The notes beneath the pieces are model-generated. The model was not told the DNA's origin and made no database searches. It was given only the letters and a program-made list of their open reading frames with translations. From Pseudomonadota bacterium (GTDB lineage Bacteria; Pseudomonadota; Gammaproteobacteria; Burkholderiales; Rhodocyclaceae): 64,000 nucleotides of DNA. Below are positions 10,091 through 18,931 of the stretch, one piece after another; within the stretch, counting starts at the first letter, position 1; each line of letters starts with the position of its first letter. Location: positions 24,327-88,326 of the forward strand of contig JAGTRY010000007.1 in the NCBI GenBank assembly GCA_018262235.1, written 5' to 3'. The position numbers were made by a program, and so were the translations under genes.

Positions 10091-10702
10091 ATGAACAATC
10101 TCAATATCAAAGCGCTCACCCTGGCGATCTGCATGGCATTCAGTGCCGGTGCTATGGCACAAAGCATCTCGAACAATGAATTCAAAGCCACCAAGGAAAA
10201 AATCGCCACTGAATACAAAACCGCCAAGGCGGCCTGTGCTGCACTGAACAGCAATCCAAAGGACATCTGCATTGCCGAAGCAGATGCCAAACAGAAAGTC
10301 GCATTGGCCGAGCTGGATGTCAGCTACACGCCGACACCGAAGACCAGCCACACCCTGGCCATCACCAAGGCAGAGTCCGCCTATGCTGTCGCGAAGCAGC
10401 GCTGCAGTGACCAGACCGGCAATGCCAAGGATGTCTGCATCAAAGAAGCCCAGGCCCTTGAAACCAGCGCGAAGGCTGATGCCAACACGCAGATGAAGAC
10501 CACGGAAGCCAACACCACCGCCAAGGACAAGACCTCCGCAGCACGCACCCAGGCACAGAGCAAGAAGGCTGCTGCCCGCAAGGACGCCAGCGAAGAGAAG
10601 ACCGACGCGCAGTACCAGGTGGAAAAGGAAAAGTGCAATGCCGTAACGGGTGACTCCCGCGACAATTGCCTGACGCAGGCCAAGACCCGCTTCGGCAAGT
10701 AA
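10091..10702 (+). CDS. Periplasmic protein with three Cx10C repeats
   Basis: The 203-residue product has a signal peptide (cleavage near GAMAQ) and a lysine/alanine/threonine-rich, probably helical body. Three repeats share the pattern AK..C..........C..EA: CAALNSNPKDIC, CSDQTGNAKDVC and CNAVTGDSRDNC, each with ten residues between cysteines. These would suit disulfide-closed helical hairpins in the periplasm. I do not recognise a named family with assigned function. The ATG at 10091 follows AAGGAAA; the longer track ORF (from 9965) adds only upstream leader. A shared-motif operator upstream and the terminator downstream suggest a single-gene stress unit. Confidence 0.75.
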   Translation: MNNLNIKALTLAICMAFSAGAMAQSISNNEFKATKEKIATEYKTAKAACAALNSNPKDICIAEADAKQKVALAELDVSYTPTPKTSHTLAITKAESAYAVAKQRCSDQTGNAKDVCIKEAQALETSAKADANTQMKTTEANTTAKDKTSAARTQAQSKKAAARKDASEEKTDAQYQVEKEKCNAVTGDSRDNCLTQAKTRFGK

Positions 10703-10764
10703 GCCTGAGACCGGACATCGCGCTTTCTGCTCCGTGCAGCATCGGCGCGCATTGCCCGGACGAT

Positions 10765-10799
10765 GAAAAAGGGGTGATCCATCGGATCACCCCTTTTCA
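10765..10799 (+). terminator. Intrinsic terminator after the Cx10C protein
   Basis: Perfect stem AAAAGGGGTGATCC/GGATCACCCCTTTT with loop ATC, about 60 bp after the stop codon. Confidence 0.88.
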
Positions 10800-10824
10800 C
10801 GACATCACGGACCAGACCTCCCAC

Positions 10825-10840
10825 TGTTCGATGCCGAACA
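10825..10840 (+). promoter_or_regulatory. Palindromic operator-like site facing DUF883 gene
   Basis: CTGTTCG-ATGC-CGAACAG is a perfect 7-bp inverted repeat, followed by AC; core TGTTCGATGCCGAACA. It is the most symmetrical copy of the shared motif in the window. Confidence 0.6.
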
Positions 10841-11165
10841 GACACAGGAAGCGGCCATGCACAGAATCAACAGATGCCATCAGGAATGAACACTTCGTGT
10901 CGGGCCCCGTCCTTTGTGACGATGTTCATTCACCCGCAATCCGGTCATCGGCTCTCATCAGGAAAGGAATGTCATCGTGCCAAACGGCATTGTTCTCATC
11001 GTGTTCCTCGTCACGGCGACCCTTCTGTTCAGACGCTATTACCGCCGATGCCATGGCGACCAGCAAAGCTTTGTTCACCTCATCTCTGCGCGTATCCATC
11101 AGCACATCGAGGATGGCTATGAAGCAGACCTGTTTCCCGTCCTTACATTCACCCCAGGAGGCATC

Positions 11166-11495
11166 ATGAATACCGGAACCACCATTCACCGCGCCATCAC
11201 CGGCGACAAAGACCGGCTCGTCAACGATTTGAAAAACGCCTTTGCCGACGCCAACAACCTGCTTCAGGACATCTCGGAAGGTTCGGTCGAAGAGTTCTCC
11301 GCTGCCTGCACGAAAATCGAAGAAACACTCATTGAAGTCCGTAGCCGACTTGGCGAATCATGCGATACCGCTACACGCACGGCACATTGCACAGCGGCCG
11401 CGGCCAAAGACTATGTCATACAGAACCCAGGCAAGATCGTCGGTGCTGCCGTCGCAACCGGGCTCATCATCGGTATCCTGCTGGCGCGCCGCTGA
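11166..11495 (+). CDS. DUF883 (ElaB/YqjD-type) membrane-anchored protein
   Basis: The 109-residue protein has the DUF883 layout: a charged helical N-terminal region (DKDRLVNDLKNAFADANNLLQD) followed by a single C-terminal transmembrane helix ending in a double arginine (VGAAVATGLIIGILLARR). ElaB/YqjD proteins are stationary-phase or stress-induced inner-membrane proteins, some of which bind ribosomes. The start is set by an ideal AGGAGG seven bases or so before ATG 11166. The gene converges on the OmpA-like lipoprotein gene. Confidence 0.85.
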   Translation: MNTGTTIHRAITGDKDRLVNDLKNAFADANNLLQDISEGSVEEFSAACTKIEETLIEVRSRLGESCDTATRTAHCTAAAAKDYVIQNPGKIVGAAVATGLIIGILLARR

Positions 11496-11533
11496 GCCAG
11501 ACCGGCCAATCCCGCCGGGAAGGAAAGCAAGCC

Positions 11534-11570
11534 ACAGCGCCCCGCCATCCAGCGCGATCCGGGGCGCTGT
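11534..11570. terminator. GC-rich hairpin downstream of DUF883 gene
   Basis: An 11-bp perfect stem ACAGCGCCCCG/CGGGGCGCTGT with a 15-base loop. No T-run follows, so it may act as an RNA-stabilising hairpin rather than a terminator. Confidence 0.45.
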
Positions 11571-11611
11571 CACAAGCATTTCAAGAAGACCGATGTTCGA
11601 GAAACCCTCAC

Positions 11612-11660
11612 AAAAAAATAGCGCCTGGCAAACCATCGGGTCGCCAGGCGCCTTGTTTTG
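11612..11660. terminator. Bidirectional terminator between DUF883 and OmpA-like genes
   Basis: Stem GCGCCTGGC/GCCAGGCGC with an A-run on the left (T-run for the minus strand) and CTTGTTTT on the right. Confidence 0.8.
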
Positions 11661-11667
11661 AGACGAT

Positions 11668-12558
11668 TCAGCGTGCGGAAATCACACCACTATCGTCGGA
11701 AAGAATGATCTCGACGCGGCGGTTCATCTGCCGACCACCGGCACTGTCATTACCGGCTACCGGATAGGCCTGGCCGTACGCATGGGTCGTGATGCGCTCA
11801 CCGCCGATACCGAATCCGATCAAGGCCGTCCGTACGGCATCCGCGCGCCGGCCAGAGAGTTCCTGATTGTGGCTGCTGCTGCCGGTGCTATCGGTAAAGC
11901 CTTCGATGAGTGTTTTGCGCTGCGGGAATTGCTTGAGGATGTTCGCCAGTTGCTCGACATTGCGTGCGCCTCCCGTTTTCAGCACCGCCTGATCCGTGTC
12001 GAACAACATGTCACCGATGGTGATCACCATCCCGCGGTCTGTTTTCTGCGCTTTCAGTTCATCCAGCTGAGTCTGAAGCTGTGCGTTGCGTGCCATCGCG
12101 TCATTGGCTTCGCGCTGCGAGGCCGCCGATTGGCGCTGTGCCCCGGCTGCTTCGCGCTGGGCGGTGTCGGCGTTGTGCTGGGCAAGATTGGCTTCGCTCG
12201 TCCTGGCGGCAAGCCGGACTTTGTCCCGTTCGCCTTCGGCACTGCTGACGGCCAGTTCTGCGGTTTTCTGAATACCCGTTTCCTGCGCAATCGCGGTCCG
12301 CTGTTTGGCCAGATAGGCCAGATGGTTAACATCCTCCGGCTTGTCTTCCCTCATCCAGGCATCATTCGCCCGGGCCAGTGCATCACCGGCTTGTTTGAGC
12401 TCGCCACCGGCGAGATCACGGGTCTGGGGATTGTCTTGCGCCGCGCGATAGTCGCTGCGCGCCTGATCAAGCTGGGCGTTGTTGGCAGGCAGGGTACTGC
12501 AAGCCGCCAGCACCGCCGCAGCGATGAGGGTCAGTGCAAATGTCCGGTTCATGTTCAT
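11668..12558 (-). CDS. OmpA-family lipoprotein with N-terminal DUF4398-like coiled region
   Basis: A lipobox (LAAC at residues 17-20) marks this 296-residue protein as a lipoprotein. Residues 25-175 are helical and Ala/Gln/Glu-rich, resembling DUF4398 followed by a coiled coil (SAASQREANDAMARNAQLQTQLDELKAQ). Residues 180-290 form an OmpA C-terminal peptidoglycan-binding domain with GDMLFDTDQAVLK, EGFTDSTGSSSHNQELSGRRADAV and NRRVEI. It should tether the outer membrane to the cell wall. It follows the DUF4398 lipoprotein gene by 23 bp, so the two form an operon, and AAGGAT precedes the ATG. Confidence 0.9.
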   Translation of the reverse strand: MNMNRTFALTLIAAAVLAACSTLPANNAQLDQARSDYRAAQDNPQTRDLAGGELKQAGDALARANDAWMREDKPEDVNHLAYLAKQRTAIAQETGIQKTAELAVSSAEGERDKVRLAARTSEANLAQHNADTAQREAAGAQRQSAASQREANDAMARNAQLQTQLDELKAQKTDRGMVITIGDMLFDTDQAVLKTGGARNVEQLANILKQFPQRKTLIEGFTDSTGSSSHNQELSGRRADAVRTALIGFGIGGERITTHAYGQAYPVAGNDSAGGRQMNRRVEIILSDDSGVISAR

Positions 12559-12581
12559 GATCGAATCCTTAAAGTGGGTGA

Positions 12582-12986
12582 CTATTTGCTTTTGCGATCA
12601 AGTTCTTCGCGCAAGACCTGGATGCCGGTCTGCAACTCGGAGGCTGCCTTGCGTGCCTTGATCGAACGGGCCTTGGCCTCGGCAAGCTGGGCATCGACCT
12701 GGGCTTCCTGTGCCAGGGTCCTGGCCTGGTCGTAATCTTCGGCAACCATGGCAAGCTTGGCGCGATCAAGCTTCTCGCGAGCAGTCTGCATCTCTGCCGG
12801 GGCCAGCTCAGCGCCGCCGGAACTGGTGGCCCGCGCAACGGCTGCGGAGGACACGGCAATCTGCTCGGTCGGCGCGGGAGTACTCGCGCAGGCCAGCAAC
12901 AAGAACGAAGAGCCTGCGATCATCGCAAGCAAACCGATCCTGTCCACACGCAGAGATGCACGGCTATAGCATGGGGTTTTCATCAT
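12582..12986 (-). CDS. DUF4398-domain lipoprotein
   Basis: This 134-residue lipoprotein has a basic N-terminus, a hydrophobic stretch and lipobox LLAC near residue 33, followed by a helical DUF4398-type domain (ELAPAEMQTAREKLDRAKLAMVAEDYDQARTLAQEAQVDAQLAEAKA). Its role is unknown, but the family is typically encoded next to an OmpA-like lipoprotein, as here. It is the first gene of the two-gene operon. Tandem ATGs at 12986 and 12983 are both possible starts. I found no good copy of the shared palindrome upstream. Confidence 0.82.
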   Translation of the reverse strand: MMKTPCYSRASLRVDRIGLLAMIAGSSFLLLACASTPAPTEQIAVSSAAVARATSSGGAELAPAEMQTAREKLDRAKLAMVAEDYDQARTLAQEAQVDAQLAEAKARSIKARKAASELQTGIQVLREELDRKSK

Positions 12987-13194
12987 TTATCCATTCGTAG
13001 AGTAATTCGGGGAAGGGGCGCGATGGCCACACCGGAACCTTTCCGGTGGCGGCACACTTGGCAAAATCAGCTTGAGGCCGACGCACGTTGGGCGGCGTGT
13101 GGCAAGCACACATCAAACAAGCAAACCCGGGCACCCTCACAAGATGCCGATAACTTGGTCCGCAGCACCGGAAGACACCCACCCTGCAAACACT

Positions 13195-13228
13195 GGAATC
13201 ACCGCCCGCAATCGCTGGCGGTGATTCC
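13195..13228 (-). terminator. Hairpin downstream of BON lipoprotein gene
   Basis: A 12-bp perfect stem GGAATCACCGCC/GGCGGTGATTCC lies just past the minus-strand stop. The following AGTGTTTG is only weakly T-rich. Confidence 0.6.
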
Positions 13229-13244
13229 ACACAGGCGTGATTAA

Positions 13245-13559
13245 TTATTTGACGTGCATGCTATTTCTGACGGACTTCACACCGCTGACCTGGCGCGTCA
13301 CTTCAACGGCCTTGTTCACCTGCGTCTGCGTGCTCACGAAACCGCTGAGCTGAACCGTGCCCTTGAAAGTTTCAACATTGATTTCTGCCGATTTGAGGGT
13401 CGATTCGCCAAGGATGGCCGCCTTCACCTTGGTGGTGATGACGCTATCGTCAACATATTCCCCTGTACCTTCCTGCTTGGGCGTTGCCGCGCAGCCCATG
13501 AGTGTCGTCAGGGTCAACGCAAGAAAAATGACGGAAAGAAGCTTGCTTATTTTGTTCAT
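13245..13559 (-). CDS. BON-domain lipoprotein, OsmY-like
   Basis: The 104-residue product starts with a lipoprotein signal (lipobox TLMGC) and carries one BON domain (VDDSVITTKVKAAILGESTLKSAEINVETFKGTVQLSGFVSTQTQVNKAVEVTRQVSGVKSVRNSM). BON domains associate with membranes or phospholipid, and single-BON periplasmic proteins are commonly osmotic or envelope stress proteins. The ATG at 13559 follows GGAG at proper spacing; the longer track ORF from 13604 adds untranslated leader. The upstream region has a TCTGGTTACAGACGG segment that only loosely resembles the shared motif. Confidence 0.87.
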   Translation of the reverse strand: MNKISKLLSVIFLALTLTTLMGCAATPKQEGTGEYVDDSVITTKVKAAILGESTLKSAEINVETFKGTVQLSGFVSTQTQVNKAVEVTRQVSGVKSVRNSMHVK

Positions 13560-13685
13560 GATGAATTCTCCAGAGTGAGGTGAAACAGGACGTCTGGTGT
13601 CCACAATGTCGACGACACACTGCCGTCTGTAACCAGACCATCCACCGCCCGCCGAGATGACGCTGCACGGCAGTGTGAATTGCTT

Positions 13686-13940
13686 CTAATGCGGGCCTTT
13701 GAGCAAGGCGTGATAGATCACCAGTAGCAGCACCGCCCCCACCACCGACACCAGCAGGCTGTAGAGGTTGAAACCGGCCACACCACTGAGCCCGAAGGTA
13801 TTGAACAGCCAGCCGCCGATGATGGCGCCCACGATTCCGAAAACGATGTCCATCACCATACCCTGCCCGCTTCCAACCACGATCTTGCTGGCAATGAATC
13901 CAGCCAGAAGACCCATGACAATCCACCCCAGTAGTGACAT
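13686..13940 (-). CDS. GlsB/YeaQ/YmgE-family small membrane protein
   Basis: This 84-residue hydrophobic protein matches the transglycosylase-associated (GlsB/YeaQ) family: three helices with glycine motifs GLLAGFIASKIV, DIVFGIVGAIIGGWLFN and a C-terminal helix. Family members are general-stress inner-membrane proteins; despite the family name no enzymatic activity is established. AAGGAA precedes the ATG. A shared-motif copy at 14018 lies 77 bp upstream, pointing toward this gene. It appears to be a single-gene unit. Confidence 0.9.
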   Translation of the reverse strand: MSLLGWIVMGLLAGFIASKIVVGSGQGMVMDIVFGIVGAIIGGWLFNTFGLSGVAGFNLYSLLVSVVGAVLLLVIYHALLKGPH

Positions 13941-14017
13941 GACAGTTTTCCTTTCGTGTGCCGATCCGGCACTGTCTTGAATACGGCCCCAGATTAGTCA
14001 TCCACGCGGCCTGTGTC

Positions 14018-14033
14018 GGTGCGTTGTCGAACA
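14018..14033 (-). promoter_or_regulatory. Palindromic operator-like site facing the GlsB-type gene
   Basis: Read toward the gene: TGTTCGACAACGCACCGAC. Both half-sites are recognisable, with C for A in the proximal ACA. Confidence 0.5.
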
Positions 14034-14059
14034 TAAGAAGGCCCTGGAATCCGGCTGAC

Positions 14060-16231
14060 TCATGATGGGAACAGGAGATCGGGGTGACTCAAGCGCGCAG
14101 AGAAATCCTTGGCGTTCAAGGGTTGGCTGAACAGAAAACCCTGCCCTTCGTTGCATTGGTGCTTGAGCAGAAAGGCGAATTGCGCCCGGGTTTCAACCCC
14201 TTCAGCAATCACCCGCTGGTGCAGGTTTCGCCCCATCCCGATCACGGCGCTGACGATGGTGGGGTTATCCGCATCGCTGGCCAGTTCACGTACAAAAGAT
14301 TGATCGATCTTCAAGGTATCTATCGGAAAACGATTCAGATAACTCAAGCTCGAATAACCGGTACCAAAATCATCAATGGCCAGGCGGACCCCCATGGCTT
14401 TGAGCGCATCGAGGACGGACGCCGAGGATTCGGCATCGTGCATGAGCACGCTTTCGGTCAACTCCAGTTCAAGAAAAGCGGGAGGCATACCGGTGTCCTG
14501 GAGGATCTGGGCCACCCCCTTCAGGAAATCCTTGTGGCAAAACTCCAGCGCGGAAATGTTGACCGCGACCGGCACGGCACACAGTCCTGAATCGATCCAG
14601 GCACAGACCTGTCTGCAGGCTTCATGCAAGACCCAGCGACCGATCGGCACGATGAGCCCACACTCTTCGGCAATCGGGATGAACTGCATGGGATAGACCA
14701 GCCCATTCTCCGGATCCTGCCAACGCAGGAGCGCTTCGGCTCCCGTCATTTTCCCCGTGGCAAGGTCTATCTGTGGCTGAAAATACAGTTGAAACTCGGC
14801 TTGCTTGAGCGCACGCCGCAAACCATTTTCAATCCCCAGACGCCGCATGGCGCGGGTATTCATCTCGGCTCTGAAGAACTGATAATTGTTGCGCCCACAA
14901 TCCTTGGCATGGAACATCGCCGTATCCGCATCCTGCATCACGGCATCCATGTTGTCGCTGTCATCCGGATAGATGCTGATGCCGATGCTCATGGTGACGT
15001 GCAATTCATTGCCGCCGATCAGATGCGGCAAGGCACACGCAGCGAGCAGTTTTTCCGCTACGCGGGCAGCGTCCGCAGGCTGCTCCACTTCAGCCAGCAG
15101 GATCACGAATTCATCGCCGCCCTGACGGCATACCGTATCGGTATCGCGCACTCCGGACACCAAACGACCCGCAACGGACTGCAGCAACTGGTCGCCGATA
15201 ACATGTCCCAGGGAATCATTGACATGCTTGAACCCATCCAGGTCTACAAACAGCAGGGCAGCCCGAGCATGGCGCCGGTTGGCGAGTTTCATCGCTTGCG
15301 AAAGTCGCTCCGTCAACAGCGCCCGATTCGGCAAGTCGGTCAGGAAATCATGCTGGGCCAGATAAGTCATTTTCAGTGCCATGGCCCGTGAAACGCTGAC
15401 ATCATGAAAGACGATCACCGCGCCACTGACTGCCCCATCCCGATTGTGGATCGGCGATGCGGAATCCTCGATGGAAGACTCGAATCCATCACGATGTATC
15501 AGGATGCAATCGGCCGCCAGCCCCACGGTCTTGCCGCCCTCAATGGCACGCAGGGCCGGATTCACCGCCGGCTCACGTGTTGCCCCATCAACGATGTTGA
15601 ACACCTCGGGCAGTGCCCGCCCCAAGGCCTCGACACTGGGCCATCCGGTCATTTTCTCCGCCACCTGGTTCAGGTAGCTCACCTGCCCCGCCAGATCGGT
15701 GGTCAGCACTGCGTCGCCAATGGAATTGAGGGTGACCTCGGCGCGTTCCTTTTCATAGAACAGGGCGTCTTCGGACAGCCGCAAATCCCGCTCTGCCGCT
15801 TTGCGTTCGGAGATGTCCTCAACGGTCTGGACACGCCTGCCCGCCTCTACCCCATCATGCATCCCTGCCGCATTCAGGCGCGTCCAGATGGTGCGCTGGT
15901 CTGCCCGCAGGAAACGCACTTCCGATTTGAACGGGGTCTGGCGACTGACCGCCTCCTGCCATTCAGCCAGCGCCCGCTCGCGGTCCTCGGGCAGGATTGC
16001 CATGCTCCAGTGGGTTCCCAGGATCTGCTCGGAATGCAGGCCCGAAATCTTTTGATAGGCCGCGTTGGAATAGACGCAGTGCCCCAGATCATCCGAGACA
16101 AGAATCCCCAGCGGTGAGGCGTCGCTCATCATCCGGAAGAGTGCTTCGCTGGGACGCAAACCACCGGAAATATTTTGGGCATTTTCCGGATCGTTCTCGA
16201 CAAGAAGTAGCGTGGCAGGCGTGTCGTTCAT
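14060..16231 (-). CDS. PAS-PAS-GGDEF-EAL cyclic-di-GMP enzyme
   Basis: The 723-residue protein has two PAS domains (about residues 25-145 and 160-285), a GGDEF domain with the intact signature [10 protein letters not shown], and an EAL domain with [23 protein letters not shown] and EGVET, i.e. the residues expected for metal binding and catalysis. It could therefore both make and degrade c-di-GMP. There are no transmembrane helices, so the PAS domains sense cytoplasmic cues. The first 20 residues ([13 protein letters not shown]) look like the beginning of a receiver domain that is otherwise missing. A copy of the shared palindrome faces its promoter. It is divergent from the SDR gene. Confidence 0.93.
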   Translation of the reverse strand: MNDTPATLLLVENDPENAQNISGGLRPSEALFRMMSDASPLGILVSDDLGHCVYSNAAYQKISGLHSEQILGTHWSMAILPEDRERALAEWQEAVSRQTPFKSEVRFLRADQRTIWTRLNAAGMHDGVEAGRRVQTVEDISERKAAERDLRLSEDALFYEKERAEVTLNSIGDAVLTTDLAGQVSYLNQVAEKMTGWPSVEALGRALPEVFNIVDGATREPAVNPALRAIEGGKTVGLAADCILIHRDGFESSIEDSASPIHNRDGAVSGAVIVFHDVSVSRAMALKMTYLAQHDFLTDLPNRALLTERLSQAMKLANRRHARAALLFVDLDGFKHVNDSLGHVIGDQLLQSVAGRLVSGVRDTDTVCRQGGDEFVILLAEVEQPADAARVAEKLLAACALPHLIGGNELHVTMSIGISIYPDDSDNMDAVMQDADTAMFHAKDCGRNNYQFFRAEMNTRAMRRLGIENGLRRALKQAEFQLYFQPQIDLATGKMTGAEALLRWQDPENGLVYPMQFIPIAEECGLIVPIGRWVLHEACRQVCAWIDSGLCAVPVAVNISALEFCHKDFLKGVAQILQDTGMPPAFLELELTESVLMHDAESSASVLDALKAMGVRLAIDDFGTGYSSLSYLNRFPIDTLKIDQSFVRELASDADNPTIVSAVIGMGRNLHQRVIAEGVETRAQFAFLLKHQCNEGQGFLFSQPLNAKDFSARLSHPDLLFPS

Positions 16232-16380
16232 GGCATGAACCTCAGAGAGAAAGCACCTCGACTCGATCAGGCAGCGAGCCCTCCGGCAGATGGATGTCAG
16301 CAGTGTCTGGACCGGGACCCCTTGTTACGCCCCCGGAAAGCCTGCACTCCAGCAGATTGCTCAGATCGGCAGCCCCGGTC

Positions 16381-16396
16381 TGTTCGCTAATGCACA
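16381..16396 (-). promoter_or_regulatory. Palindromic operator-like site facing the GGDEF-EAL gene
   Basis: Read on the minus strand: TGTGCATTAGCGAACAGACC, with a perfect proximal half GCGAACAGAC. It forms a back-to-back pair with 16406. Confidence 0.6.
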
Positions 16397-16405
16397 CACT
16401 CACTG

Positions 16406-16421
16406 TGTGTGACAGCGTACA
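16406..16421 (+). promoter_or_regulatory. Palindromic operator-like site facing the SDR gene
   Basis: TGTGTGACAGCGTACAGAAC reads toward the SDR gene, 85 bp upstream of its ATG; the proximal half AGCGTACAGA is conserved. Confidence 0.55.
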
Positions 16422-16506
16422 GAACTACCCTGCCCCTGCGCGCATCGTGGCGACAAGGACTCACTTCAGGATAGTTATTCGTCATTCATTCACGAAAGGT
16501 CAAAAC

Positions 16507-17286
16507 ATGAGCATCACAGGAAAAGTCGCCGTGGTTACCGGCGCCGGCCAGGGAATTGGTCGCGGCATTGCATTGCGTCTGGCCAGGGATGGCGCAGACA
16601 TCGCCCTCATCGACATCAATCAGGACAAGCTCGCCAGCGTGACCCTCGAAATCCAGGCGCTGGGCCGCAAGGCAACCAGCTTCGTGGCGGATGTGAGCGA
16701 CCGTGCCCTGGTGTATGCCGCCATCGATCACGCCGAGGCAAAACTCGGTGGCTTCGACATCATGGTCAACAACGCCGGGATCGCCCAGGTCCAGGCCATT
16801 CTCGATGTCACCCCCGAAGAGGTTGAGCGGATATTCAGGATCAATGTGCAGGGCGTGCTGTGGGGCATCCAGGCCGCTGCGAAAAAATTCAAGGCACTCG
16901 GGCACAAGGGCAAGATCATCAACGCTTCCTCCATTGCCGGTCACGACGGCTTTGCCCTGCTCGGCGTGTATTCGGCCACGAAGTTCGCCATCCGCGGTCT
17001 GACCCAGGCTGCCGCACGCGAATTGGCCAGCGACGGCATCACCGTCAACGCCTATTGCCCGGGCGTGGTGGGAACCGACATGTGGGTTGAAATCGACAAG
17101 CGCATGGCCGACATCACCGGTGCCCCGATCGGCGAGACCTACAAAAAATACGTACTGGGGATAGCTCTGGGGCGGGCCGAGACCCCGGACGATGTGGCTG
17201 CGCTGGTCTCATTCCTGGCCGGTCCGGATTCCGACTACATGACCGGCCAGGCCCCCCTCATCGATGGCGGCATGGTTTATCGCTAA
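16507..17286 (+). CDS. budC: Acetoin/diacetyl reductase-like short-chain dehydrogenase
   Basis: This 259-residue SDR carries the cofactor loop [10 protein letters not shown], the NNAGIA motif and the catalytic Ser...YSATK set. Its C-terminus ([21 protein letters not shown]...[18 protein letters not shown]) closely matches acetoin reductase/2,3-butanediol dehydrogenase (BudC/ButA), which interconverts diacetyl, acetoin and butanediol with NAD(H). No acetolactate decarboxylase is nearby, so the physiological carbonyl substrate is uncertain. The start at 16507 follows AAAGG; the track ORF from 15997 overlaps the divergent gene and is not real upstream. A shared-motif operator sits upstream. Confidence 0.85.
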   Translation: MSITGKVAVVTGAGQGIGRGIALRLARDGADIALIDINQDKLASVTLEIQALGRKATSFVADVSDRALVYAAIDHAEAKLGGFDIMVNNAGIAQVQAILDVTPEEVERIFRINVQGVLWGIQAAAKKFKALGHKGKIINASSIAGHDGFALLGVYSATKFAIRGLTQAAARELASDGITVNAYCPGVVGTDMWVEIDKRMADITGAPIGETYKKYVLGIALGRAETPDDVAALVSFLAGPDSDYMTGQAPLIDGGMVYR

Positions 17287-17338
17287 AGCAACAGGGCGGG
17301 CCTGCCCGGCAGCCCTGCCGGGTCATCATCGGAAATGA

Positions 17339-18712
17339 TCAGCGCCCGTCGCCTTTCACCGCAAACGAGACGCCCTTGTTCAGCCTCACCGGCTGAAATT
17401 CCGGCAGCGCCTTGGGATCGACCGCAAAAGCAAACACGTAATTCGGAAAGGTGTCGGCAAAGTCATTGTCATTGGTCGCCAGCAGCAGATGACGGCCATC
17501 GGGAAGATCCGGGCCAAAGGCGTAGCCTTCAATCTTGTCCGGCAAGCCATCGGGCGTCGTGTACGGATTGGCCGCATTGATCAGCTTGCCTACATCCGCA
17601 AACAGCGTTTTCTGCAGCGGCACAAGGGTCGAGGTCTTGTCGTCATCCGCAGGCAACCTGTCGACCCCGCTCACATCGGTCGGCGCAAGGTCCTGCTTCA
17701 GGTCGACAAAATAGAGCAGCTTGCGGCCAGCAGAGCCGGGAACACCATCGCGCTCATCCACCAGAAACTGGTGATCATTGATCGCCAGCACTTCGCTGAT
17801 TGCCAGCTTCGTCGAATCGCACACATAGACGAATTGACGCGGCGCTTTTTGAGGTTGAGTCAGATCGTAGACCAGAAAACGCGTCTTCCGGCTGGACATT
17901 CCACCGTCCTGAACAATGGCGCTTTGCAGCGCCACCAGCAGGGTCTTGCCATCCGGGCTCAGCGCCAGACCCTCGGCACCACGATTCGTGTAACGCCCTG
18001 TCCGGTTGTTCTCCGGCTTCATTTCCTCAGCCAGGGTTCGCGCGGGTCTGGCAATCCGGAATTCCGGCGGTACCGCCAGCGTGCCTATCCGTTTGCCCTG
18101 TTGGTCAAAGTGATCAATCACGGGGCCATACTCGTCTGAAATCCAGACCGTGCCATCCGGTGCCACGCGAATGCCTTCGGGATCCAGCCTCAGATTCCTG
18201 TCCGGATCCGCCTGCGAGAAAGCCGATGAAATCCCCACAAACTGCTGCCCTGCTTCATTCACGAGCACAGACGTACCAACATGTTTCACGGCAACACGCC
18301 AGGCATTGCCTGCCGGGCTCACGTCGATATCGACAATCTGGAACCTGTTGTCATACGTTGTGGTGAAATCGAAGGCACTTCCGCCCGGATACTGATACTT
18401 GTTCGGCCCGCGGTCTTCGAGCGCCAGGTAGCGATTGGCAAAGCCCGTGTACGCCAGCCCCGAACCAAAGCCATCGAACGAATCCTGATAGCTCTTGCCA
18501 TCTTCGAGCAGCACATGTGGCAAGCCGGATTTGTCCGGCATCGCCCGCGATCCGCCCGGAATCGCCGCGGCCCCGAGAAACACCACCGCATCTTCACCGA
18601 ACACCGGAGGGGAAAGGCGGGTCGCCGTCCCGGCGCAGCCTGCCACCAGCCACGGCAAGAGCACTACGCCCAGCCAACACCTGCCACACACAGAATTCGA
18701 GATGTGCTTCAT
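17339..18712 (-). CDS. Phytase-like/esterase-like domain lipoprotein
   Basis: The 457-residue product begins with a lipoprotein signal (lipobox VAGC near residue 26) and continues as a beta-propeller-like phytase-like domain: YLALEDRGPNKYQYP, RLDPEGIRVAPDGTVWISDEYGP, NRGAEGLALSPDGKTLLVALQS and KIEGYAFGPDLPDGRHLLLATNDND. Proteins of this family are extracytoplasmic, and some are annotated as esterase-like or alkaline phosphatase-like; the substrate here is unknown. It is convergent with the SDR gene, with 52 bp between stops, and separate from the Q/P-rich protein gene upstream. Confidence 0.8.
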   Translation of the reverse strand: MKHISNSVCGRCWLGVVLLPWLVAGCAGTATRLSPPVFGEDAVVFLGAAAIPGGSRAMPDKSGLPHVLLEDGKSYQDSFDGFGSGLAYTGFANRYLALEDRGPNKYQYPGGSAFDFTTTYDNRFQIVDIDVSPAGNAWRVAVKHVGTSVLVNEAGQQFVGISSAFSQADPDRNLRLDPEGIRVAPDGTVWISDEYGPVIDHFDQQGKRIGTLAVPPEFRIARPARTLAEEMKPENNRTGRYTNRGAEGLALSPDGKTLLVALQSAIVQDGGMSSRKTRFLVYDLTQPQKAPRQFVYVCDSTKLAISEVLAINDHQFLVDERDGVPGSAGRKLLYFVDLKQDLAPTDVSGVDRLPADDDKTSTLVPLQKTLFADVGKLINAANPYTTPDGLPDKIEGYAFGPDLPDGRHLLLATNDNDFADTFPNYVFAFAVDPKALPEFQPVRLNKGVSFAVKGDGR

Positions 18713-18931
18713 TGCCGATACCTGCTGAAATCAAGACCAGATGACCACGATAAGACGGAATTGTTACAGCCAGACGTCAAGCGCCTGTCCACAAAAAGTA
18801 TTCCGTCTTCGGACACCTCGAACACGCTTTTCAGCCGGGATTGACACGGCCTCCATCCCATGAAAACGGGCCGTCCGGCCGTGGCGTGAAAGCCCCTGCC
18901 GCACAGCCCGTGCCGGACCAGATCATTCGCG

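Larger units (their letters stand above)
10703..11165. other. Intergenic region before DUF883 gene
   Basis: This 463-bp gap holds the terminator at 10765 and the palindrome at 10825. The DUF883 frame stays open back to a GTG at 10977 that would encode a hydrophobic segment (VLIVFLVTATLLF), but there is no independent stop and no family match, so I treat it as leader sequence. Confidence 0.55.

Noticed and set aside
10977-11165. In-frame upstream extension of the DUF883 gene with a hydrophobic segment
   Set aside because: No stop separates it from DUF883 and the AGGAGG at 11153-11158 clearly sets the later start; the extension matches no family. It remains possible that a GTG-initiated longer form exists.
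13615-13650. GTCTGGTTACAGACGG before the BON lipoprotein as a shared-motif copy
   Set aside because: The CG steps are missing and spacing is one base short, so it was not counted.
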